Shown: positions 1 through 5,673 of the stretch, one piece after another
Layout: every line of letters starts with the position of its first letter
Numbering within the stretch: the stretch's first letter is position 1
Origin: Deltaproteobacteria bacterium
GTDB lineage: Bacteria; Desulfobacterota; Desulfobacteria; Desulfobacterales; JAFDDL01
Reading direction: 5' to 3'
Assembly: GCA_019310865.1 (NCBI GenBank)
Contig: JAFDDL010000270.1
Coordinates: 1 to 5,673, forward strand
Length of the DNA: 5,673 bases
Notes under the pieces: model-generated
The model's database searches: none
The model's input: the letters and a program-made list of their open reading frames with translations, nothing else
What the model was told of the DNA's origin: nothing
Program-made: the position numbers and the translations under genes

Positions 1-15
1 AGTTGTTTTTTGGGC

Positions 16-219
16 TCAGTTGTAATGCTGGAGATTGCCCACATGCATCGAGATGTTGCAGTCACCGGTTCGGATACAGTATCTCAAGTATTGTTTTTCT
101 GCGGACCGAAAATCTTTTTCAGAATAATGATTCAGATTCTCGGGGATACGAAAGGCCATGCGATAATGGTCTACAAGCGATTCCAGCCCGGTCTTCTTTG
201 TGCCCCACTGTTGTTCCAT
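16..219 (-). CDS. Small hypothetical protein, 67 aa, strong ribosome binding site
   Basis: I do not recognise this protein. It reads from ATG (217-219) to a TGA at 16-18 on the minus strand and gives 67 residues beginning MEQQWGTKKTGLESLVDHYR. The main support is upstream: the minus strand reads TAGGAGG (224-230), then TATT, then ATG, an almost perfect Shine-Dalgarno at good spacing. The plus-strand frames over the same bases have no such signal. The protein is hydrophilic, with mixed charge and many aromatic residues (FRIPENLNHYSEKDF, AEKQYLRYC). It has two cysteines ten residues apart (YC and GDC). There is no signal peptide, membrane span or recognisable domain. It probably is a soluble cytoplasmic protein of helical character, but that is inference. 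It is transcribed away from galE. A possible -10 (CATAAT, minus strand, 249-254) lies about 30 bases upstream of the start without a convincing -35. The main alternative is a chance ORF, which the ribosome binding site makes less likely. Confidence 0.62.
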   Translation of the reverse strand: MEQQWGTKKTGLESLVDHYRMAFRIPENLNHYSEKDFRSAEKQYLRYCIRTGDCNISMHVGNLQHYN

Positions 220-432
220 AATACCTCCTATGGGTTGAGGAGCCTTGGATTATGGAAAATTAAATGTAGCAAAGTTCATGCCGGAAAAATCGAAGCGGCA
301 ATAACTACCTGAATATAGGTCGATTGCGAGAAATGGTGCGGTTGCCGTATTCAGTCATTGTGAAAAAAATTCCACACAACTGTTGATCATTTTCCATATT
401 GCGTCCATACAAAAAATAAAGGTTCACCGGAT
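220..432. other. AT-rich intergenic region between divergent genes
   Basis: No credible gene is visible here. The small gene leaves leftwards and galE rightwards, so promoters for both should lie in 220-608. For the plus strand the best candidate I see is TTGATC (383-388), 17 bases, then CATACA (406-411), which is weak. For the minus strand there is CATAAT (249-254) without a good -35. Two A-rich runs (363-369 and 410-420) could bend the DNA or act as an UP-like element. None of these is strong enough to be called a promoter. Confidence 0.4.
224..230 (-). promoter_or_regulatory. Ribosome binding site of the 67-aa protein
   Basis: The minus strand reads TAGGAGG, four bases (TATT) before the ATG at 217-219. 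It decides both strand and start for the small gene, because competing plus-strand frames here lack a comparable signal. Confidence 0.7.
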
Positions 433-574
433 GAGCCGGTTTCAAAACGTTCAAGTTCGGTTCAGATCAAGGCGGGCGCGAATTTTAACCGGAAGAATAC
501 ATTGGGTATTTTGAGGATTAAAATTTGAGCCCAACACCGATATGGGCCGAAATGGGACGTTTTGAAATCGGCTC
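433..574. repeat. 142-bp imperfect palindrome with 18-bp terminal inverted repeats (repeat copy 1)
   Basis: The outer arms are GAGCCGGTTTCAAAACGT (433-450) and its inverted match at 557-574. They agree at 17 of 18 positions, and the one mismatch (G439 against T568) is a G-U pair in RNA. Inside, 451-480 and 527-556 are about half complementary, with matched runs such as TTCGG and ATC. Next comes a perfect pair, AATTTTAA (481-488) with TTAAAATT (518-525), followed by CC/GG across a one-base bulge. At the tip ATAC (497-500) pairs with GTAT (506-509) around a five-base loop. The whole segment can therefore fold into one long hairpin. Its core (467-526) recurs inverted downstream of galE at 1644-1720. 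It ends 34 bases before the galE ATG, so it would lie in the leader of any transcript started further upstream. There is no T-run, so a simple intrinsic terminator is unlikely. No transposase gene and no clear target-site duplication is visible. Confidence 0.72.
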
Positions 575-608
575 TGATTTAAATGAATTTTAATAGCGGG
601 AGACTCCA

Positions 609-1610
609 ATGAGCAATGCGACCATTCTTGTGGTGGGCGGTGCGGGATATATCGGCGCTCACATGGTAAAGGAATTGATCGGAGCCGGGTATCGGGTTGT
701 CGTGCTGGACAACCTGGTGACCGGCCACCGTGATCTGCTGACAGGGGGTGAATTCATTCAGGGGGATCTTTCCGACCCGGCGCTGTTGGGCAAGATCTTT
801 AGCACGCATCCCATCGATGCGGTGATGCATTTTGCCGCCTTTTCCCTGGTGGGGCAATCCGTAGAAAATCCCATCGCCTATTACCGGAACAACCTGGCTG
901 GAACCATTTCACTGCTGTCGGAAATGATCACACATGGAATCCAGCGATTTATTTTTTCCTCAACCGCAGCCGTTTACGGCGAGCCGGTGCAGGTCCCCAT
1001 ATCCGAAGATCACCCATGCAACCCCACGAACCCCTATGGCACCACCAAGCGCGCTGTGGAAAGGCTGCTCATGGATTGCGATGCCGCCTATGGGCTCAAA
1101 TACATGAGTCTTCGGTATTTCAACGCATCCGGCGCCGATGCATCCGGCAAGCTCGGGGAACGTCACGACCCTGAAACGCATTTGATCCCCCTGGTGCTCA
1201 AGGTGGCCCTGGGCGAATTGCCTCGAATCAACATTTTTGGAACCGAATATAAAACGCCGGATGGCACCTGCCTGCGCGATTATGTTCATGTAACCGATCT
1301 GGCCGGGGCCCATTTACTGGCGCTGGAGGCTCTGTTAAAAGGGGGTGACAGCGCCGTTTACAATCTGGGAAACAGTCGCGGGTATTCGGTTCGCGAGGTG
1401 ATCGAACTGGGTCGGAAAGTCACGGGTGCTGCCATTGACTGTGTTGAGGGGCCCAATCGGCCCGGTGATCCGGCCGTTCTGGTGGCCGACTCGGCAAAGA
1501 TTCGCCGGGAACTGGGGTGGGCGCCCGAATACGAGGATCTTGAAACCATTATTGAAACCGCCTGGCGATGGCACCGGAACGATCAGAAAAATACTAGTGC
1601 CCATCCATAA
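609..1610 (+). CDS. galE: UDP-glucose 4-epimerase GalE
   Basis: This enzyme interconverts UDP-glucose and UDP-galactose with a tightly bound NAD, supplying galactose for lipopolysaccharide and exopolysaccharide and closing the Leloir pathway. It is a cytoplasmic extended short-chain dehydrogenase/reductase. The 333 residues match the family length (about 330-340). The N-terminal Rossmann motif GGAGYIG is at 10-16, followed by VVLDNLVTGH (31-40). The catalytic site is FSSTAAVYG (116-124, Ser/Thr at 118-119) with the Tyr143-x3-Lys147 pair in NPYGTTK. GalE signatures LRYFNASGAD (168-177) and CLRDYVHVTDLA (221-232) follow. At the position of the E. coli substrate-gate Tyr299 it has Leu291 (RPGDPAVLVAD), so acceptance of N-acetylated sugars cannot be judged from sequence alone. 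The start is supported by GGGAG at 598-602, six bases before ATG. The gene stands alone between two inverted copies of a palindromic repeat, with no sugar-metabolism neighbour. A related nucleotide-sugar epimerase is the alternative, but the GalE motifs are complete. Confidence 0.95.
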   Translation: MSNATILVVGGAGYIGAHMVKELIGAGYRVVVLDNLVTGHRDLLTGGEFIQGDLSDPALLGKIFSTHPIDAVMHFAAFSLVGQSVENPIAYYRNNLAGTISLLSEMITHGIQRFIFSSTAAVYGEPVQVPISEDHPCNPTNPYGTTKRAVERLLMDCDAAYGLKYMSLRYFNASGADASGKLGERHDPETHLIPLVLKVALGELPRINIFGTEYKTPDGTCLRDYVHVTDLAGAHLLALEALLKGGDSAVYNLGNSRGYSVREVIELGRKVTGAAIDCVEGPNRPGDPAVLVADSAKIRRELGWAPEYEDLETIIETAWRWHRNDQKNTSAHP

Positions 1611-1643
1611 ATGGCTAATTTTCCCGATTTCTGTGTCAGTTGA

Positions 1644-1720
1644 AAATTTTAATCCTCGGAGGTAAGCGAAGACTCCGATACTCTCGGTATGCCTGCGGTT
1701 AAAATTTCCGCCTTCCTTGA
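1644..1720 (-). repeat. Inverted second copy of the palindromic repeat core (copy 2)
   Basis: Read on the minus strand, this repeats the core of the element at 467-526 with the same spacing: TCAAGG, 8 bases (containing GGCG), AATTTTAACCG, 5 bases, ATAC, 5 bases, GTAT, then GAGGATTAAAATTT. At least 43 of 60 aligned positions are identical. The only length difference is between GTAT and GAGG: 20 bases here, 3 in copy 1. Those extra bases form a stem, TCGGAG (1656-1661) with CTCCGA (1673-1678) around 11 bases. The outer AAATTTTAA (1644-1652) pairs with TTAAAATTT (1699-1707), with the same one-base bulge before CC/GG as in copy 1. The 18-bp ends of copy 1 are not present. It starts 33 bases after the galE stop and ends 44 bases before the ileS -35 box. 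It might help end galE transcripts, but it lacks the U-tract of a standard terminator. Confidence 0.72.
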
Positions 1721-1764
1721 ACTCGAAAAAATTATCCTATTTCTGAATGGACACTGATAACGCC

Positions 1765-1792
1765 TTGACACCAATTGGATAGGTGACATAAG
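1765..1792 (+). promoter_or_regulatory. Sigma-70-type promoter for ileS-lspA-lgt
   Basis: A perfect -35 box TTGACA (1765-1770) is followed after 16 bases by CATAAG (1787-1792), which matches four of six -10 positions. Initiation near 1799 would give a leader of roughly 48 bases before the ileS ATG. The leader contains no T-box or other recognisable riboswitch. Confidence 0.6.
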
Positions 1793-1836
1793 CTACAAGT
1801 TTCGAAAAAAGATTTCAGAGATAAATGAGTGAATTT

Positions 1837-1842
1837 GGAGGA
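1837..1842 (+). promoter_or_regulatory. Ribosome binding site fixing the ileS start
   Basis: GGAGGA lies four bases before the ATG at 1847. It falls inside the six-codon upstream extension that would begin at GTG 1829, so it argues for 1847 as the true start. The protein then begins [10 protein letters not shown], which aligns with E. coli IleRS MSDYKSTLNLP. Confidence 0.7.
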
Positions 1843-1846
1843 TTGT

Positions 1847-4639
1847 ATGCATTATAAGAAGACGCTGAACCTGCCGGTTACCAAGTTTCCCATGAAAGCC
1901 AACCTGGTGAACCGTGAACCGCTGCAGCTCAAGGAATGGGAAGACAGTGGTTTGTATGAGCAATTGCGGGTGCAAGCCAATGGCCGAAAACGGTTCGTAT
2001 TGCATGACGGACCCCCATACGCCAACGGCAATATTCATATTGGAACGGCGTTCAATAAAATATTGAAAGATATCATCGTTCGATCCAGGCAAATGGCCGG
2101 TTTCGACGCGGCTTATGTGCCCGGTTGGGATTGCCACGGACTTCCCATCGAGCATAACGTGGACAAAGAGCTAGGTTCCAAAAAAAAGGAAATGTCCCAG
2201 GCCGACTTCAGGCGCCGGTGCCGCAGTTATGCGGAAAAATGGATCGATATTCAGCGCGATGAGTTCAAACGCCTGGGTGTGATGGGCGAGTGGGGCAATC
2301 CCTATCTGACCATGGCGTTTCCGTATGAGGCGATTATTGCAAGAGAGTGTATGAAGTTTGCCCTAAACGGCGCATTGTACCGCAGCAAGAAGCCGATTCA
2401 CTGGTGCTGCCGATGCAAGACGGCATTGGCCGAAGCGGAAATCGAGTATGCGGACGAGACATCACCGTCGATTTACGTGAAATTCCCGCTTGTGGACGAT
2501 GTGAGCGACCGGTATCCGGCGCTGGCCGGGAAAAACACGTATGTGATTATCTGGACCACGACGCCCTGGACGCTGCCGGCAAACCTGGCCATTGCGCTGC
2601 ATCCGGACTTTGACTACGTTGCCGTTTCTGTTGGTGAAAACGATGTTTTCATACTGGCTGAGGCCCTTGTGGAAACCTGCATGGCCAAATTCGCAATGAC
2701 CGACTATGACATCATCGCGAAAATCGAGGCATCCGATCTGGAACGTAAAAAATGCCGCCACCCGATGGTTGATCGTGATTCGCTCATGGTGCTGGCCAAC
2801 CATGTGACCCTCGAGGCGGGAACCGGCTGCGTTCACACAGCCCCCGGCCATGGCCGCGAGGACTATGATGTCGGATTGACATACGGCCTGGAGCCCTATT
2901 CACCGGTGAATGACAACGGGTGCTTTACATCGGATGTGCCGCTTTTCGAGGGCCAGTTTGTCTTCAAGGCGAACCCGAATATTAACGCCAAGCTCGACGA
3001 TTTGGGCGCGTTGGTGACCCAGGAATCCATGAAACATTCCTATCCCCATTGCTGGCGGTGCAATCAGCCGGTTATCTTCCGGGCAACCCCCCAATGGTTT
3101 ATCTCCATGGATAAAACCCGGCTTCGGCAAAATGCCCTGGAGGCCATCGAACAGGTGTCGTGGATACCCCACTGGGGCAAAGATAGAATTTACGGAATGG
3201 TGGAAAACCGACCCGACTGGTGTATTTCGAGACAGCGGGCCTGGGGGGTTCCCATCACGGTTTTTACCTGCAATACCTGTGATGAGATGGTGATGGATGA
3301 GGCAATCGCCGAGCGGATTTTTAACCTCTTCACGGAACAGGGCGCGGACGCCTGGTTTGAAATGGACGCCGGGGAAATCCTGCCGGAAGGCGCCGTTTGC
3401 CGGTCCTGCGGTAGCGATGATCTGAAAAAGGAAACCGATATTCTCGATGTCTGGTTCGACTCCGGCGTCACCCATGCCGGGGTTCTCGAGCCCCGGGACA
3501 ATCTCAGATGGCCGGCGGACATGTATCTGGAAGGAACCGACCAGCACCGGGGCTGGTTTCAAAGCTCTCTGCTGGAAGCGGTCGGGACGCGCGGCAGCGC
3601 TCCCTATCGGTCGGTTCTGACCCACGGATTTACGGTGGACGCCCACGGGCGTAAGATGTCCAAGTCCGTGGGCAATGTCATCGCGCCCAAAAAGGTAATA
3701 CAGAAATACGGTGCGGAGATTGTGCGCTTGTGGGTGGCCGCTTCGGATTACCGGGACGATGTTCGGGTTTCGGAAAATATATTAAAGCAACTCAGTGATG
3801 CCTATCGCAGAATCCGGAACACCTGCCGGTTCATGCTGGGTAACCTGTATGATTTTGATCCGGCAAAGGATGCCGTTGATTACGAAGCCTTGCCGGAACT
3901 GGATAAATTTGCGCTTCACAAGCTTCAGATGCTGGTGCAAACAACACAAAAGGCCTATGACGCTTGTGAATTTCACGTGATTTATCACACCTTGTTCAAC
4001 TTTTGCACCCTGGATATGTCGGCCTTTTATCTGGATGTCGTCAAGGACCGGATGTACACCTCTCCGGCGGCTTCGATTCAAAGAAGAAGCGCCCAGACGG
4101 TCATGTATCGGCTCTTGGATGCGATGGTTCGAATGATCGCCCCGGTTTTATCGTTCACGGCCGAAGAGATCTGGAAGTTCGTGCCGGAGATAGCCGGAAA
4201 GGCTAAAAGTGTTCACCTGACATTCTTTCCCAAGGTCGATGAAAACGCCGTTAACGAACCCATTGCGGAAAAATGGGAGCGAATTCTTCAGGTCCGGCGG
4301 GAGGTTACCAAGGTCCTGGAACTGGCACGGGCTGAAAAAATGATCGGCCACCCCCTCGATGCCAAGGTGTCGCTTCATGTGAATGATGAAATGGAAAGCT
4401 TCCTGTCGCCCTATGCCGACGAACTGCCGACCATCTTCATCGTGTCGGAAACCGAGATTGTTCAAGGCGATGAAACGCCGGAAACGGCACAGGCCACGGA
4501 ACTGGACGGCTTGTCCATAGCGGTGAGCCGGGCGGCCGGCGAAAAATGTGAGCGGTGCTGGGTGTATGATCCATCGGTGGGAAGCGATGTCAACCGACCC
4601 ACCATTTGCACGCGATGTCAGGCGGCGCTGGATGCGTAA
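1847..4639 (+). CDS. ileS: Isoleucyl-tRNA synthetase
   Basis: This cytoplasmic class I synthetase charges tRNA-Ile with isoleucine and hydrolyses mischarged valine. Its 930 residues compare with 938 in E. coli, and the frame is intact. The ATP-binding HIGH motif is in GNIHIG (61-66) after [17 protein letters not shown] (93-102) is the conserved Rossmann-fold block. The inserted editing domain shows [10 protein letters not shown] (237-246) and [19 protein letters not shown] (325-343), with Asp339 at the position of the E. coli editing Asp342. [12 protein letters not shown] (459-470) and the KMSKS loop (603-607, in [10 protein letters not shown]) close the catalytic core. The anticodon-binding helical domain covers roughly 640-830. 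The C-terminal zinc knuckle is C901xxC904 and C921xxC924. Two further Cys quartets, 187/190 with 402/405 and 475/478 with 518/521, look like the extra zinc sites of Thermus-type IleRS. The start at 1847 is chosen from its ribosome binding site. The end overlaps lspA by 8 bases. Constitutive expression from the 1765 promoter is likely. Confidence 0.98.
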   Translation: MHYKKTLNLPVTKFPMKANLVNREPLQLKEWEDSGLYEQLRVQANGRKRFVLHDGPPYANGNIHIGTAFNKILKDIIVRSRQMAGFDAAYVPGWDCHGLPIEHNVDKELGSKKKEMSQADFRRRCRSYAEKWIDIQRDEFKRLGVMGEWGNPYLTMAFPYEAIIARECMKFALNGALYRSKKPIHWCCRCKTALAEAEIEYADETSPSIYVKFPLVDDVSDRYPALAGKNTYVIIWTTTPWTLPANLAIALHPDFDYVAVSVGENDVFILAEALVETCMAKFAMTDYDIIAKIEASDLERKKCRHPMVDRDSLMVLANHVTLEAGTGCVHTAPGHGREDYDVGLTYGLEPYSPVNDNGCFTSDVPLFEGQFVFKANPNINAKLDDLGALVTQESMKHSYPHCWRCNQPVIFRATPQWFISMDKTRLRQNALEAIEQVSWIPHWGKDRIYGMVENRPDWCISRQRAWGVPITVFTCNTCDEMVMDEAIAERIFNLFTEQGADAWFEMDAGEILPEGAVCRSCGSDDLKKETDILDVWFDSGVTHAGVLEPRDNLRWPADMYLEGTDQHRGWFQSSLLEAVGTRGSAPYRSVLTHGFTVDAHGRKMSKSVGNVIAPKKVIQKYGAEIVRLWVAASDYRDDVRVSENILKQLSDAYRRIRNTCRFMLGNLYDFDPAKDAVDYEALPELDKFALHKLQMLVQTTQKAYDACEFHVIYHTLFNFCTLDMSAFYLDVVKDRMYTSPAASIQRRSAQTVMYRLLDAMVRMIAPVLSFTAEEIWKFVPEIAGKAKSVHLTFFPKVDENAVNEPIAEKWERILQVRREVTKVLELARAEKMIGHPLDAKVSLHVNDEMESFLSPYADELPTIFIVSETEIVQGDETPETAQATELDGLSIAVSRAAGEKCERCWVYDPSVGSDVNRPTICTRCQAALDA
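4620..4625 (+). promoter_or_regulatory. Ribosome binding site supporting the upstream lspA start
   Basis: AGGCGG lies six bases before the ATG at 4632. The other likely start, ATG 4653, is preceded only by CCGGAA right next to the codon. This favours 4632, but not decisively. Confidence 0.4.
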
Positions 4640-5144
4640 CGGTAAACCGGAAATGATTCGAAAATTGCCCAAACTGATGCTGATAGCCGGACTGGTGGTG
4701 GTGCTGGATCAGGTCACCAAGGCGATGATTTGTGCAACCATTCCCCTGCACGATGCCTGGGTGGTCATTCCGGGATTTTTCGATATCACCCACATTCGCA
4801 ATCCCGGAGGCGCATTTGGGCTGCTGGCTTCCCTTGATCCCGGGGTGCGTCGGCTTATTTTCCTGGGCATTGCCTTCCTGGCATTGGGGTTGGTTTGTTT
4901 CTTCTACTGGTCAACACCGAAAACGCACCCGTATTTGGCCGCGGGGTTTGCCCTGATATTCGGCGGCGCTGTGGGCAATCTCATTGATCGCATCCGATTC
5001 GGATCGGTGGTCGATTTCCTGGATGTTTATGTCGGCCAATGGCATTGGCCGGCCTTTAATGTCGCGGACAGCGCTATCAGTGTCGGCATCGGGGTGTTTG
5101 TGTTTCATGTGGTGTTCAATAAATTGCCGGAAGGGTTGCGGTAA
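4632..5144 (+). CDS. lspA: Lipoprotein signal peptidase (signal peptidase II) LspA
   Basis: LspA is an inner-membrane aspartyl protease that removes the signal peptide from prolipoproteins after Lgt has lipidated the lipobox cysteine. It is the target of globomycin. The 170 residues show the family motifs in order: DQVTK (26-30), RNPGGAFG (56-63), [19 protein letters not shown] (111-129) and FNVAD (142-146). The catalytic aspartates should be Asp128 (VVDF) and Asp146 (FNVAD), matching Asp124 and Asp143 of the Pseudomonas aeruginosa enzyme. Four membrane spans are visible, at about 14-27, 73-92, 101-117 and 145-162. With this start it overlaps the last codons of ileS by 8 bases (ATGCGTAA), which suggests translational coupling. 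ATG 4653 is the alternative and would give 163 residues, also a normal length. The stop shares one base with the lgt start. ileS-lspA adjacency is classical in proteobacteria and supports the call. Confidence 0.95.
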   Translation: MRNGKPEMIRKLPKLMLIAGLVVVLDQVTKAMICATIPLHDAWVVIPGFFDITHIRNPGGAFGLLASLDPGVRRLIFLGIAFLALGLVCFFYWSTPKTHPYLAAGFALIFGGAVGNLIDRIRFGSVVDFLDVYVGQWHWPAFNVADSAISVGIGVFVFHVVFNKLPEGLR

Positions 5145-5673
5145 TGCACCCCATTTTAATTAAGATCGGAAATATTTCTTTATATACCTATGGGTTGTTC
5201 ATCGCACTGGCTTTTTTAACGGCGATTTCTCTCGCCCAGAAAGAGGCCCGGCGATATGGCGCCAATTCCAGCCAAATTACCGACCTGGGATTTTTTATTC
5301 TCATTGCCGCCATCGTCGGTTCTCGTATTCTTTACCTGATCATCAATCCGGAATTGATGGCACAGGATCCCTGGGAGGCCTTTCGGTTGTGGAACGGCGG
5401 GCTTGTCTTTTACGGCGGGTTCATTGCGGCGGTGATCACCGCCGCCATTTACATGCGTAAAAAGAAAATGCCGCTGTGGCAGACCACGGACATCTTTGCC
5501 CCGGCACTGGCTGCCGGGCATGCCCTGGGCAGAATCGGATGCTTTTTTGCCGGATGCTGTTACGGTCGGGCCTGCGACTTGCCCTGGGCGGTCACCTTTT
5601 CGCATCCCGATACGCTGGCGCCTTCGGGAATCGCACTGCACCCGGCTCAGCTTTATGCCAGTGCCTGCAATCT
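5144..5673 (+). CDS. lgt: Prolipoprotein diacylglyceryl transferase Lgt (partial, 3' end beyond window)
   Basis: Lgt transfers diacylglycerol from phosphatidylglycerol to the lipobox cysteine of prolipoproteins in the inner membrane, the step before LspA. The ATG at 5144-5146 overlaps the lspA stop as TAATG, and AGGG (5132-5135) lies eight bases upstream. The frame stays open to the window edge, giving 176 complete codons of an expected 260-290. Family features are the N-terminal IGNISLYTYGLFIALAF (8-24), VGSRILYLI (58-66), GGLVFYGGFIAA (85-96), GHALGRIGCFFAGCCYG (125-141) and LHPAQLYAS (165-173). Arg130 in GRIG corresponds to the essential Arg143 of E. coli. Two positions differ from E. coli: Tyr90 stands where E. 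coli has the essential His103 (FHGG), and Cys133 replaces Asn146. The cysteine-rich GCF-AGCCYG form is, to my memory, common in deltaproteobacterial Lgt, so it is probably a functional subtype. The second half, with the other essential arginine, cannot be judged here. Confidence 0.93.
   Translation, partial: MHPILIKIGNISLYTYGLFIALAFLTAISLAQKEARRYGANSSQITDLGFFILIAAIVGSRILYLIINPELMAQDPWEAFRLWNGGLVFYGGFIAAVITAAIYMRKKKMPLWQTTDIFAPALAAGHALGRIGCFFAGCCYGRACDLPWAVTFSHPDTLAPSGIALHPAQLYASACN

Noticed and set aside
10..312. Plus-strand open frames at the left edge (3-221 and 10-312) opposite the small gene
   Set aside because: They have no ribosome binding site and low-complexity, unconvincing protein sequences. 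The minus-strand frame has an excellent binding site, so these are its shadows.
433..574. CRISPR repeat or integron attC site
   Set aside because: There are only two copies, over 1 kb apart and inverted, with no spacer array. The ends lack the attC core pattern and no integrase is nearby.
1644..1709. Intrinsic terminator for galE
   Set aside because: Stems are present, but the right arm is AT-rich and no U-tract follows the GC stem. The similarity to copy 1, which lies upstream of galE, shows that it is a repeat element first.
1799..1846. T-box riboswitch before ileS
   Set aside because: The leader is only about 48 bases and shows no T-box sequence or specifier stem. The promoter lies too close to the start.
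1825..1857. Ten-residue leader-peptide-like ORF ([10 protein letters not shown]) overlapping the ileS start
   Set aside because: It has no clear ribosome binding site and contains no isoleucine codons. No attenuator structure follows, so there is no sign of an ileS leader peptide.
2900..3646. 248-codon minus-strand open frame inside ileS
   Set aside because: It is antisense to conserved catalytic and editing sequence of IleRS. GC-rich coding DNA often leaves long antisense frames, and its protein resembles nothing known.

Overview
The window looks like chromosomal DNA from a Gram-negative bacterium, most likely a deltaproteobacterium (Desulfobacterota, sulfate-reducer type). That placement is an inference. 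It rests on the ileS-lspA-lgt gene order, on an Lgt with a cysteine-rich GCFFAGCCYG motif where E. coli has GNFINGE, and on intergenic palindromes built on AATTTTAACC. Coding DNA is moderately GC-rich and the gaps are clearly AT-richer.

Layout. Positions 16-219 (minus strand) hold a 67-residue protein of unknown function behind a near-perfect ribosome binding site. Positions 220-608 contain no gene and carry a 142-bp imperfect palindrome (433-574) with 18-bp ends. Positions 609-1610 (plus) encode the UDP-glucose 4-epimerase GalE. Positions 1611-1846 contain a second, inverted copy of the palindrome core and then a clear sigma-70-type promoter. From 1847 to the end, three plus-strand genes are packed without gaps: ileS (isoleucyl-tRNA synthetase), lspA (signal peptidase II) and lgt (prolipoprotein diacylglyceryl transferase, cut by the window end).

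How the genes fit together. Lgt and LspA catalyse successive steps of lipoprotein maturation in the inner membrane: Lgt attaches diacylglycerol to the lipobox cysteine, then LspA removes the signal peptide. They are probably transcribed with ileS from the promoter near 1765 and look translationally coupled (ileS and lspA overlap by 8 nt with the chosen start; lspA and lgt share one base in TAATG). galE makes UDP-galactose for surface polysaccharide and appears to be a separate transcription unit.

The most interesting signal is non-coding. Two elements flank galE in opposite orientation. They share a core with fixed spacing: TCAAGG-N8-AATTTTAACCG-N5-ATAC-N5-GTAT-N(3 or 20)-GAGGATTAAAATTT. Each can fold into a hairpin. 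One copy sits inside an additional 18-bp terminal inverted repeat; the other carries 17 extra bases that form their own stem. This looks like a dispersed, structured intergenic repeat family, possibly a mobilised (MITE- or REP-like) element or a structured RNA.
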